Shown: positions 13,733 through 22,032 of the stretch, piece after piece
Position numbering within the stretch: position 1 is the stretch's first letter
Layout of the letters: each line of letters opens with the position of its first letter
Assembly: GCA_963932185.1 (NCBI GenBank)
Contig: OZ010675.1
Span: 33,077,308-33,141,307, forward strand
DNA from: Troglohyphantes excavatus
Lineage: Eukaryota; Arthropoda; Arachnida; Araneae; Linyphiidae
Direction of reading: 5' to 3'
Length of the DNA: 64,000 nucleotides
Notes under the pieces: generated by a model
Database searches by the model: none
What the model saw: only the letters and a program-made list of their open reading frames with translations
What the model was told of the DNA's origin: nothing
Made by a program: the position numbers and the translations under genes

Positions 13733-14370
13733 TAACGTCGCACTAGAGCTATACACTGGGATATTGACGGTTCGAGGTCTATCCACTGAACTCTAACTGT
13801 AAGTTCTGGAAGGCTCAAAACTTGTGTCCTCTATGGGCGCGTTGAAGCCAAGGTGGAAGCAGCCATACTGCATCTTAAATTTTTTTAAAGTGATTTAAGG
13901 GTATTTTTAAATACTTTAACATTGCAGAAATATTAAATGTATATAAATATTATATTTTCTTCTTGTAGAATTAATTTTTATATTACCAAACAAAGAGTTT
14001 TTGCTCTTGCTTTTTAACCACTTCGACTTTGACTTACAAATTACTTTCTATTTTAATAACAGATTGCATTTAAAGTGGGATTCACATGTAAATAAAAATT
14101 CGCAGCCGAAAGCATGTCGGTTTATTTTAACATGAAAAATATACGAAATACTGCGGTAGCGACGAAAGTGGGGTAGAGTTGTTACCCATTCAATTGGCTT
14201 CAAGTCAACAAAATGTCTTGCCCAATTCAGAAGTTATAGTTAGAGATCAGTTTGACTATCCCGAAGGAAAGACCCGAGAACAATGCCTCCTCCTCCGAAT
14301 TTTGAACTGTGGTCATATGACGAGGAAATCACCCGAGCTGGCAGCCTACTTAACCTTACATAGGCACAAA
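13733..14370 (-). mobile_element. SINE, 3' part, split by a hAT-like MITE
   Basis: The 3' end (ACGTCGCACTAGAGCT, 13735 on) and the middle part (GGAAAGACCCGAGAACAATG, near 14265) of the SINE family seen at 51.5 kb lie on the minus strand. They are separated by 13785-14253, which is a different element. Joined at the insertion point, the two halves would be in the right order and spacing. The tRNA-related head is missing. Bases 13777-13784 and 14254-14261 are the duplicated target. Confidence 0.75.
13785..14253. mobile_element. hAT-like MITE, 469 bp, inside a SINE
   Basis: The ends are imperfect inverted repeats of about 26 bp: the left begins ACTGAACTCTAACTGTAAG, and the right, read inward, begins AAACTGATCTCTAACTATAA. 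The flanks GTCTATCC (13777-13784) and GACTATCC (14254-14261) match at 7 of 8 positions. An 8-bp target duplication is typical of hAT elements. It has no coding capacity. A related copy is at about 26098-26561. The superfamily call follows from target length and is inference. Confidence 0.7.
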
Positions 14371-14554
14371 TACATCGGGTATGATAGATTTAATAGCCCT
14401 AATCAAAATCACAAAAATAATATATTAACGTAATCAATTTAGGAAAGAATAATATTTTTTTAATTGGTTTCCGAAAACTGCAATTGTGCAATTGTTTGAG
14501 TATTTGATTTGACTTGAATAGCCATAGATTCGAATATAAACTTCGACAGTGTTT

Positions 14555-14835
14555 CGAACTTGTAATTGGAGGATTGCCAGTGCCGTTCCTCGTCGTCCAC
14601 TGAAAATTGCTATAGATAATTGGTTCACGGTAAATCTGTTTTAAACAAAAGTCCCTAAGCCTATGTCTGATGCGAGGGGGTACCAGCTCAGGTGTCGTAC
14701 TTGTCATCTGGCCATTGTTAAAAAAATACGAGGAAATTTTTACCGGTTTTTTGTTCATTATATACCCAGAGCCGTCACCAATAGTCCACTGTGCAGCTCT
14801 AGTGAGACGTTACTTCTGTAAAACCAACCAGCAGG
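14555..14835 (+). mobile_element. diverged SINE, body and 3' end
   Basis: Body motifs appear in SINE order: CTTGTAATTGGAGGATTGCC, then CGTCGTCCA, a CAGCTCAGGTGTCGTA block, and the end block CACTGTGCAGCTCTAGTGAG followed by AACCAACCAGC. The tRNA-like head is not recognisable. The copy is clearly older than the one at 51.5 kb. Confidence 0.65.
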
Positions 14836-14878
14836 GTGTGGAAATTTGATTAAATGATTGTATTGGTTGCTTGAAACA

Positions 14879-14945
14879 ACTTTGCAATAGAGCTGTATAA
14901 TGGGTTATTGACGACGATTCCGGTTATATCCCGAAGACCCAATTT
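14879..14945 (-). mobile_element. SINE 3'-end fragment
   Basis: GCAATAGAGCTGTATAATGG, then GGTTATTGACGACG, is the minus-strand version of the SINE 3' end, followed by about 30 bases of body. It is heavily diverged. Confidence 0.55.
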
Positions 14946-14967
14946 GTGGTAGTTTGCAGAGTAATGT

Positions 14968-15105
14968 GCTATTTTAGGTGTTGTCCTCGTTCCTGATTCA
15001 AAATTATGAGTAGAGTTCCAGGAACTTTTCTTCCAGGTTGGTCCCAATCCGTCGCCAATGACCATTGTGCAGCTCTGGTACGAAGTTTTTTCAACTAATC
15101 AACCA
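14968..15105 (+). mobile_element. SINE 3'-end fragment
   Basis: TTAGGTGTTGTCCTCGTTCC, then CCGTCGCCAATGACCATTGT and GCAGCTCTGGTACGAAG, match the SINE body and 3' end on the plus strand. It lies opposite in orientation to the fragment just to its left. Confidence 0.6.
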
Positions 15106-15147
15106 ACTTCTTCATGAATTATTTTTTTTGGTGTGGTTTAGTAAATT

Positions 15148-15366
15148 AACGTCGCACTAGAGCTACACATTGGGTTATTGGCGACGGTTCTCGCAGGAAA
15201 GACCTGGGGACAATGCCTTGTATTTTTGAACTATGGTCAGATGACGAAGACAATACCTGAGCTGGCCCCCGACACAACCTCAATAGGCGGCAGGACATTG
15301 GACCCCGATCAGATTTATCATGCACCAGTTCCGTTTACACGCCAGTATAATTTGTTGAATGTTTTG
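15148..15366 (-). mobile_element. 5'-truncated SINE
   Basis: The minus strand carries the SINE from its 3' end (ACGTCGCACTAGAGCTACAC, 15150 on) into the body (GGACCCCGATCAGATTTATC near 15298, and the ACACGCCAGTATAATTTGTT block). It stops where another SINE begins at about 15380. The tRNA-like head is absent. Confidence 0.75.
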
Positions 15367-15379
15367 GACGTTTAGTTTG

Positions 15380-15680
15380 TTAATTAACGTCGCACTAGAG
15401 CTGCACAGTGGGCTATTGGCGACGGTTCGGGGTCAATCTCGAAGGAAAGACCCGGGAACACATACACATTCACACACACATTCATACATGCACCTCGTTA
15501 TTTTAGAACCATGGTCAGATGACGAGGAAACACCTGAACTGGCACCCAACGCCTTCAATAGACGTCGGGACTTTGGACCCCGATCAGATTTATCGTGCAC
15601 CAGTCCCGTATACACGCCAGTATAATTTGTTGGATATTCTGGACGACTTTATAGTATTTTTGTAGCGAAGCTGGCAACCG
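15380..15680 (-). mobile_element. 5'-truncated SINE with CA-rich interior
   Basis: A second minus-strand copy follows directly: 3' end block at 15386-15430, a CA-rich stretch at 15461-15490, then body up to TTTTGTAGCGAAGCTGGCAA near 15660. The CA-rich stretch belongs to the SINE, because the copy at 51.5 kb carries its complement at the same place. Open frames across here (for example 15359-15625) are SINE sequence, not genes. Confidence 0.8.
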
Positions 15681-15694
15681 CCCCCCTCTTTGGA

Positions 15695-16105
15695 GCGGAG
15701 GCCTCCGTGGCCGAGCGGTTAAAGGCGCCAGCTGGGAATACGATGATTCCTGGTTCAATCCTAGGCGATGGACTTGACAAAGAAAAGTAAAAAACGCAGT
15801 GATCTTGTGATCGGAGGGTTGCCAGCTTCGCTACAAAATACTAGAAAAGTCGTCCAGAACAACCTCAAAAATTAACGACGTGTATACCGGACTGGTGCAC
15901 GATAAGTCTGATCGGGATCCAATGTTCTGACGTCTATTGAAGGCGTTGGGTCAACGCCAGTTCAGGTGTTTCCTCGTCACCTAAACATGGTTCAAAAATA
16001 CGAGGCATCGTTCGTCTTTCCTTCAAGATACACCCCGAACCGTCGCCAATAGCCCACTATGCAGCTGTAGTGCGACGTTAACCAGACCAAACCAAAAACA
16101 ACCTA
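15695..16105 (+). mobile_element. near full-length tRNA-derived SINE
   Basis: The head at 15698-15770 resembles a class II (Leu/Ser-type) tRNA: CCTCCGTGGCCGAGCGGTTA with an A-box-like TGGCCGAGCGG, then a B-box-like GGTTCAATCC. The body and the 3' end (ACTATGCAGCTGTAGTGCGA) follow. The tail ACCAGACCAAACC is a decayed CCAA-type tail. The head and body face the preceding minus-strand SINE, forming an inverted pair around 15640-15840. Confidence 0.8.
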
Positions 16106-16335
16106 CTAGGAACTGAACTGGCAGTCACGATACAGCCATCAATTATACTGTATCGAACTGATTTAGCTTTTTTCATCGTTTACAAGAGTTATTTTGATTC
16201 GTGATTTTCAGGCAATGAAAAAAATTCAACCGATTGGAAGTATTTCCACACTTTTATTATTACTGCATCGCGATTACTGAACTATAAAATAAATAATTCC
16301 TGTCTCGCGTCACTTACTAAAAACTACAACTTATG

Positions 16336-16350
16336 CCAGTAGATGGCGCA
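16336..16350 (+). promoter_or_regulatory. CTCF-like binding motif
   Basis: CCAGTAGATGGCGCA fits the known CTCF core CCASYAGRKGGCRS at all 14 of these positions. CTCF exists in arthropods with a conserved zinc-finger array. A single motif does not show occupancy. Confidence 0.35.
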
Positions 16351-17458
16351 GTGTACGCTACCCATCGTCAATTTCTATCGCAGAAGGCAAACCGGTGCCT
16401 TTTCATCTAAGAAAATGTTTTTACTCTTTCGGTAACATGCTTCTCACCGGACATAACAATATGCAAGCCTCCTAATGAAGATGAGTTCTTCACTTCCCTT
16501 CATTTCGCACATCGCCGGACGATTCGAACGCAGACGATTTGAGATTCAAGAGATGTTCGAAATTTTCAGGAAGTTTGATATTGAATAACTGTTCAACTGG
16601 AAGTGGATGTTTTTTTAAAAGATTATTTTTGTTTAAGGATATCGTGATGATTTTTTAAAATTATGGTTCGAAAATAGTTAAAATAAATTTTTGGAGGACT
16701 ACCAAGAAGATAAAAGGATTTATTTCTTAATAGTGGAAAATAATCTTCAGTCAGTTGGTAAGTTTGTTTATATTTTTTAATATATATAGTAAAATTTAGT
16801 GATTGAAAATTGGATGTCATCGCAATGCACAAAATATGTTTATTGGATTCATTATATTGAAAGTTATCATTGTTTATAGTCTACAATTGGTTATATCAAA
16901 AAATGCCATTGCTATTATAATAGATATTTTTCAAAATATATTGGATAATTTTTGGTGAAACTAATCAAAATGACAATTTGTTTTGCATATTAATCTATAT
17001 TTTTTTGCGATAATAACCTTATTTTATGGTTAATTAGCATAAATAGACCAAAAAATATTTTAGAAGAAGCTCAATTGATTACAAACTTGATTTAGAATTT
17101 TGATGTTGGGCAAAGTGCGATTGATTGAATTTACAAATAGTTCAAGAAATTTTTTTAAAACAAGATTTTTATAATTGAAAGTTTAAACTTTAGTATATTT
17201 CTTGTTCTATAAATACACTTAGTAGATTACCTTAATAATATCGATATTTATATTTCTCTAATGCATTTTTATATTATAGTGATTCCCGTTTCACTATTCG
17301 TTAATAAACATAGTAGTAAAAGGGATTTAAACCTATCAACTTAAACATATGTAATTAACACTGTTGGATTACCTTGAATTAGTTTTAATAATGAAAATAA
17401 ATGTTAAAGTTTTCTTTAAGATTTAACGAATTGGTTATCAACCACTTGAAATGTGTTC

Positions 17459-17557
17459 GAGTTTCCGCAATTTGAATTGTATACCAGTTTCCGCAATTTG
17501 AATTGTATACGATTTTTCGCAACTTGAATTGTATACGAGTTTCCGCAATTCGAAACA
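17459..17557 (+). repeat. 26-bp minisatellite, about 3.8 copies
   Basis: GTTTCCGCAATTTGAATTGT followed by ATACxA repeats at exact 26-base steps (17461, 17487, 17513, 17539). The third copy has a few changes and the fourth is partial. Confidence 0.9.
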
Positions 17558-18244
17558 AACGTTTAAAATTATTTGTACCTAATAAAATTTTACACTTATC
17601 AAATTTAATTAAACTCTAAAAAAATTGTTTTGTTGATTTGTAATTTTAAATCTATATTCCTATAGCATTTGTTTTATTTATCAAAATGCTGATTGATTTA
17701 TAATTGATATGGATATTATATTTTATTGATAATGTGCTATCACTTTCCAACTGTATTTTTATATACTTTTTTGAACTTTAATTTTCATCGCTGAAAATGT
17801 TTTTCAATCTTATTGTAGGTGTACACTACGGAGATTTTTTTAAACTTCCCTTCAACTTAAAAGATATCTTATTAGTTTTATTCCACGATCATCAATAATT
17901 TATAAAAGATTTTACTATTTATTTACCTAAACAAATATTTTTTTCTACTCCTTAGTTACCTTTAAAAAAAAATCAAATAGCGTTTTTTTTAAATTTTGCA
18001 TGGGATAGTTTCAAAACAACATTTATATTTTCCTTTAATCTGTTATATTTCCAACTTTTTATTTTTAAATGTCGATAGGGCATTTGGGGAAAAGTAACCA
18101 TAGATACTAAGAGCAGTGAAGTAGTCGAAGGGTTACAAGTTCGAACCTCGTTATTCAACCAAATATCGACTTGTGAAAAACATTAGTAAACGCTATATCA
18201 GTAGAGGTTCAAATGTATTTACGTTTGTCTTGGTGTCTAAATTT

Positions 18245-18412
18245 GAAAAGATGGGGTATCAGCTCTGAGTTTGTCCTCGTCCTCTGATCATTATTCAAAA
18301 GTACGAGGCAGTGTTTCCATGTCTTTCCTTTGATATAGATTTCGAACCGTCGCTAATAGTCCATGACGCAGCTCTAGTGTAATGTTTGTTCAGTCAACCA
18401 ACCAAGGCTTTA
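18245..18412 (+). mobile_element. diverged SINE 3' part
   Basis: GGTATCAGCTCTGAGTTTGT, then TCCTCGTCCTCTGATCATT, and the 3' block GACGCAGCTCTAGTGTAATG ending in TCAACCAACCAA match the SINE. The head and upper body are missing. Confidence 0.7.
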
Positions 18413-18547
18413 TTTCAAATATTCTAAAATATATTTCGTTTAACAACAATCAATTAAATTTTAAAAGCTTTTATTAGTTTTGAGAATTTTTAATTCAACA
18501 AAGCAGCACTTTTACGACATTCCAAGATCATGTGGATTTATTAACGG

Positions 18548-18596
18548 TGGTGCCAAGAGCTCATTGTGTAGCACTAGTGCGACGTTGTAGTCGCAC
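18548..18596 (+). mobile_element. SINE 3'-end remnant
   Basis: AGCTCATTGTGTAGCACTAG followed by TGCGACGTTGTAG resembles the last ~40 bases of the SINE. It ends at the GC-rich foldback described next. Confidence 0.4.
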
Positions 18597-18617
18597 CAAT
18601 CCACATAAAGCTGGGGA

Positions 18618-18768
18618 ACATGTCCTCACGCTTTTCATCCGTTGACGCCGCGCGTGACGTCCGAGACACTGGATTGGTTTGTTCCTGTGTCTCGGAGGGA
18701 AGCCAACCAATTCAGTGCCTAGGACGTCAAGCGCGACGTCTACGGATGAAAAGAGCGGAGGCATATCC
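18618..18768. repeat. GC-rich foldback, ~150 bp
   Basis: Two imperfect inverted arms of about 60 bases meet around a ~15-base centre near 18690. The left contains CTTTTCATCCGTTGACG, and CACTGGATTGGTTT near the centre. The right contains AACCAATTCAGTG and CGTCTACGGATGAAAAG. The block is much richer in GC than its flanks. It could be a foldback MITE or a structured RNA source. I cannot name it. Confidence 0.65.
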
Positions 18769-18924
18769 CGACAGCGTTTAAGTTTGGTTAACGTGAAAAA
18801 AGTTATACGAGGTCTAATTTGTGTTTAGGTGTTTGCGTACAGCAGAATCGGACACTTTCAATTCTACAGAAATTCCATAAACGAATTAATGAGACTAAAA
18901 AAAGTTAAGTTTGGTTTCGGTTAA

Positions 18925-19297
18925 TTAATCGTCATACTAGAGCTGTACAGTGGGCTATTGGCAACGGGGGAAAGACCCGGGAACGATGCTTTGTAATTTT
19001 GAACCATGGTCAGATGACGAGGAGCTGAGCTGGCACCTGATGCAACCTCAATAGTCGTTAGGATATTAGACCCCGATCAGATGTATCGTGCACTAGTTCC
19101 GTATGCACGCCAGTATAATTTATTGAATATTCTGGACGACTTTCTGGTATTTTTGTAGTAAAGCTGGATCTCAAGATTACTACCTTTTTTTTTTTTTTTT
19201 TTTTTTTTTTATCGAGTCCATCACACGGGCTCAAACTAGCAATCCTCAGTTTACCAGCTGAACGTCTTTATCCAGTGAGCAACTGGCGGCCCCAAAA
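18925..19297 (-). mobile_element. full-length diverged SINE, minus strand
   Basis: The 3' end lies at 18930-18968 (CTAGAGCTGTACAGTGGGCT). The body follows, with GACCCCGATCAGATGTATCG near 19070. A T tract at 19184-19210 (an A tract on the sense strand) separates the body from a tRNA-related head at 19211-19297. The head differs from that of the 51.5-kb copy, with AGTTTGAGCCCG as its B-box-like part, so it may be a subfamily. Confidence 0.7.
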
Positions 19298-19712
19298 CAG
19301 GTTAAGAAAAGATTTAAATAAATATGGTTGTTGGCAATTTGGGGCAGAATATGGTTGCAACAAGTTACATCGAACTTCCTTATACTTATTCTTGTTTATT
19401 GGCCGACTCCTAGTTTGGGTCGAACCTGCCGTTGCCTATTATACTTATGTTAAATATTACCTGTATCTTAGGGGGCTTATTGGGCTTCCGGAGTGAGGGG
19501 GCCACTTTTCCCGACCCGGGCCATTAAACGCTCATGGGGCCTACTTGCCTGAGCCTCTGCCCCTGGGGACTCTCTATCCCTTGGTAAGCGGGGGCAAAGT
19601 GGGCCCGGGTCTGGGCGCGAAAAAAAAAATGGTTAAAAGTGATATTTTAAAAGACAAATCGCAACTTCGTGAATTTAACAATTTCCTATTGACGCTATTA
19701 AAATCTATCAAA
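19298..19712. other. unexplained block with a GC-rich core
   Basis: Bases 19480-19625 are strikingly GC-rich beside AT-rich flanks. They contain a perfect 10-bp inverted pair (GACCCGGGCC at 19514-19523, GGCCCGGGTC at 19602-19611). This is the pre-insertion locus of the LINE to the right. The frames at 19275-19496 and 19545-19736 show no domain. I cannot say what the block is. Confidence 0.4.
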
Positions 19713-19726
19713 CAAAACAGAATTTT
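19713..19726 (+). repeat. target-site duplication, left copy
   Basis: CAAAACAGAATTTT is repeated exactly at 21067-21080. The pair brackets the LINE copy and fixes its insertion ends. Confidence 0.9.
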
Positions 19727-20941
19727 TCAGCACTAAGAATCTGCTCAGGAGCTTTTCGCACTTCACCCGTTGAAAGCCTTTACGTTGTGTGCAATGAATT
19801 GCCATTGGCCTCCACTCGCAGTTTGTTGTCTTTGCGATTGTATTATCGCATTTTGTCGCATCCAGACCATCCATTGCAAAATTCGCTTATGGACAGGTCT
19901 AAGGATGTCTTGTTCAGGAATCGCCCATCTTGCATACCATCTTTTGGGATTCGCATGCTAAACACCCTGAGTGGCACACCTCTTTCTTCAATAGAAATTG
20001 CCGATCGTCCCCTTTTCGACAATGTACCTTGGAAGACCTCCAATCTTTCAATTTTAAACTTGTTTGGTGGACATGAAAAATCAATCACTTGTCCAGTAAT
20101 TTATAATCAAATTTTTAACGATCATCTACATAATTTTAATCCTCATACAGCTGTATACACCGATGGGTCAAAATCCAGTAATCACGTCGGTTGTGCCTTT
20201 GTATGCGGTTCAGAGACTTTTAGTTACTCTTTATCAATTTTTGTTTCTGTTTTTACATCTGAATTTTTAGCCGTGTACAAAGCTCTCAAATATATTTCAC
20301 ATCAAAGCGTTGGCAATTTTATAATTTATACAGATTCAAAAAGCATTTTAGAATCTCTCTCATCAGATGCTTTAAATCATCCACTTGCAACTGATGTTTT
20401 AATTGTCCATAATAGACTCATCCGGCGGGGTTATGGCATCATTTTTTGCTGGATTCCTGGGCATGTTGGTATAATTGGTAATGAACTGGCCGATCATGCT
20501 GCCAAAAATGCCACATCCCAGTTAGAAATCCGAATACCATATGATGATCTTCGAAGTGTTTTGCGGGACTTTGTGCGGAAGGACTGGAGCGATGGCTGGA
20601 GGTTACAGACGGCTAATAAATTAGCCTCTGTATTTCCCAGCATCCCGTTCCTACCGTCCTTGCCATCTCGACGATATGACGTGCTATTGACTCGTGTCCG
20701 CATAGGTCATACGCGAGCAACACATCGACATCTATTATTGAATGAAACCGCCCCGCTGTGTAATCATTGCCAACAACCTCTCACCATCCATCATATTTTA
20801 ACTTCTTGTCCCCGTCTTAGAATTTTATATAATCGTTTTTTTAATACTTCATCTCCCACATTATCCTATTTATTGAATCATCCACCTCATTCATCACTAT
20901 TTATATTTTTAAATTACGCAGGATTTTTACCACTTCTTTGA
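19727..20941 (+). CDS. LINE polyprotein C-terminal part with RNase H (partial)
   Basis: This is the end of a non-LTR retrotransposon ORF2 protein. The frame is open from the truncation point, so the first residues (ALRICSGAFRTSPVESLYV) continue a missing RT domain and there is no genuine start here; counting below begins at the GTG at 19787. The RNase H domain spans residues ~120-240. Its acidic residues are in place: D126 (YTDGSKSS), E159 (SEFLAVYKAL), D183 (YTDSKSILESL) and D236 (GNELADHAAKNA). RNase H removes the RNA strand of the RNA-DNA hybrid made during target-primed copying. Near the end, C325, C328, H336 and C341 form a CCHC-like knuckle typical of such elements. No stop or frameshift interrupts the 404 codons, so the copy is young, but it cannot move on its own because the endonuclease and RT are absent. 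Confidence 0.93.
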   Translation, partial: SALRICSGAFRTSPVESLYVVCNELPLASTRSLLSLRLYYRILSHPDHPLQNSLMDRSKDVLFRNRPSCIPSFGIRMLNTLSGTPLSSIEIADRPLFDNVPWKTSNLSILNLFGGHEKSITCPVIYNQIFNDHLHNFNPHTAVYTDGSKSSNHVGCAFVCGSETFSYSLSIFVSVFTSEFLAVYKALKYISHQSVGNFIIYTDSKSILESLSSDALNHPLATDVLIVHNRLIRRGYGIIFCWIPGHVGIIGNELADHAAKNATSQLEIRIPYDDLRSVLRDFVRKDWSDGWRLQTANKLASVFPSIPFLPSLPSRRYDVLLTRVRIGHTRATHRHLLLNETAPLCNHCQQPLTIHHILTSCPRLRILYNRFFNTSSPTLSYLLNHPPHSSLFIFLNYAGFLPLL

Positions 20942-21066
20942 ATTTAATTTAGTTTGTGTGTATACATTTTAATCTTTTAATGTTGATTTGAATTATCTAG
21001 TGTGTGGCGCAGCTTGGCCATCTTTGGCTATTGTGCCAATAAACCCCATACAACCAACCAACCAAC
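19727..21066 (+). mobile_element. 5'-truncated non-LTR retrotransposon (LINE)
   Basis: The 1340-bp insertion lies between 14-bp target duplications. It holds the last ~404 codons of an RT/RNase H polyprotein, a short 3' region containing GTGTGGCGCAGCTTGGCC, and a tail of repeated CCAA. Truncation at the 5' end and a tetranucleotide tail are usual for non-LTR elements. The RNase H domain points to the I-like superclade (I, Nimb, LOA or R1 types). The exact clade needs a tree. Confidence 0.92.
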
Positions 21067-21080
21067 CAAAACAGAATTTT
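21067..21080 (+). repeat. target-site duplication, right copy
   Basis: Exact match to 19713-19726, directly after the CCAA tail of the LINE. Confidence 0.9.
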
Positions 21081-21654
21081 AAATTAATTTTGGAATTGAT
21101 TTCAAATTGTTCTTCCTCTCCAATTCTCTCAGAGTGTGCCAGATAAAGGTGTGCAGGTGAAATCGCAAGTTTATTAGCTGCTTCTAAACGACCATTTCCG
21201 TACTGACGAAACAACCCGTTTGTTTGATCAGACCAACGACAAATATTGATGAATTCCGGCCTTTGAGGTCTTCTGTCTGCAATTTCAATCTTTACACATT
21301 TTTCTCAAGGGCGAGTTGAATTTAAAAATATTTTCCACTCAACCCTTTGGTAATCGATATGAAATTAAAAACAGAAATTGTGTGTGCCTGTGTCGGAGCA
21401 CAGTCATAATTGTTTTACGTGAAAAATCCTTTTAGCATATTTCAGAAATGGTAATTTTTCACCAACAAACACCACGAAAACAGAAGGAAGATAAACAAGC
21501 TGTTCCGTTTGACTAACATTCAAACCCCGTACGTGTTTTGCAATATTTCAATATTTTATTAGCATCGGCGCCTAATTTTCTACCGAAGGGGTAGAAAAGG
21601 AGATCAAATTTATGTCAATCGTGCTATTTATTGCGTTATCCTAAAATTTTTATT
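21081..21654. other. locus between two LINE fragments
   Basis: No gene is recognisable. The minus-strand frame at 20993-21214 runs across the LINE end and is partly LINE sequence. Composition at 21100-21300 is slightly richer in GC, but I see no domain. Confidence 0.5.
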
Positions 21655-22032
21655 CTGATGCCACTCGTGAGCTACCCACAGGCATTTATTACTAAACGAA
21701 ACCACCCCGCCGTGTCATCATTACCAACAACCTCTCTCCATAATTCATATTTTAACTTCTTGTCCTCGTCTTAGGCTTTTATACAATCGATTTTTTAACA
21801 CTTCATCTCCCACATTATCCTATTTATTGAATCATCCACCACATTCATCACTATTTATCTTTTTAAACTACACAGGATTTTATCCCTTGATTTGAAATTT
21901 AATTTGTTTATATGTATCTTTTAGAATTTTAATGTTGGTTTGAATCTTCTAGTGTTTGGCGCAGCTTAGCCATACTTGGCTCTTGCGCCATTAAAACCCA
22001 TGCAACCAACCAACCAACCTGATGCCACTCGT
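21655..22032 (+). mobile_element. short 3' LINE fragment with 14-bp target duplication
   Basis: The 350-bp core at 21669-22018 matches the end of the first LINE. It encodes the C-terminal region (ATHRHLLLNETTP), then loses a base, which breaks the frame before the CCHC-like part. It has the same 3' region and CCAA tail. CTGATGCCACTCGT flanks it at 21655-21668 and 22019-22032. It has the same orientation as the first copy, about 600 bp away, but the different target sites show independent insertion. Confidence 0.92.

Larger units (their letters stand above)
16106..18240. other. AT-rich DNA without a recognisable gene
   Basis: Bases 16110-16560 are less AT-rich and hold a CTCF-like motif, listed separately. 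The rest is AT-rich and holds the 26-bp tandem repeat listed separately. The frames at 16623-16832 and 17973-18158 lack any recognisable domain. Confidence 0.6.

Noticed and set aside
15359..15625. An open frame of 88 codons, and its relative at 51636-51944
   Set aside because: Both are translations of the SINE body in opposite genomic orientation; the similarity is repeat similarity, not gene similarity.
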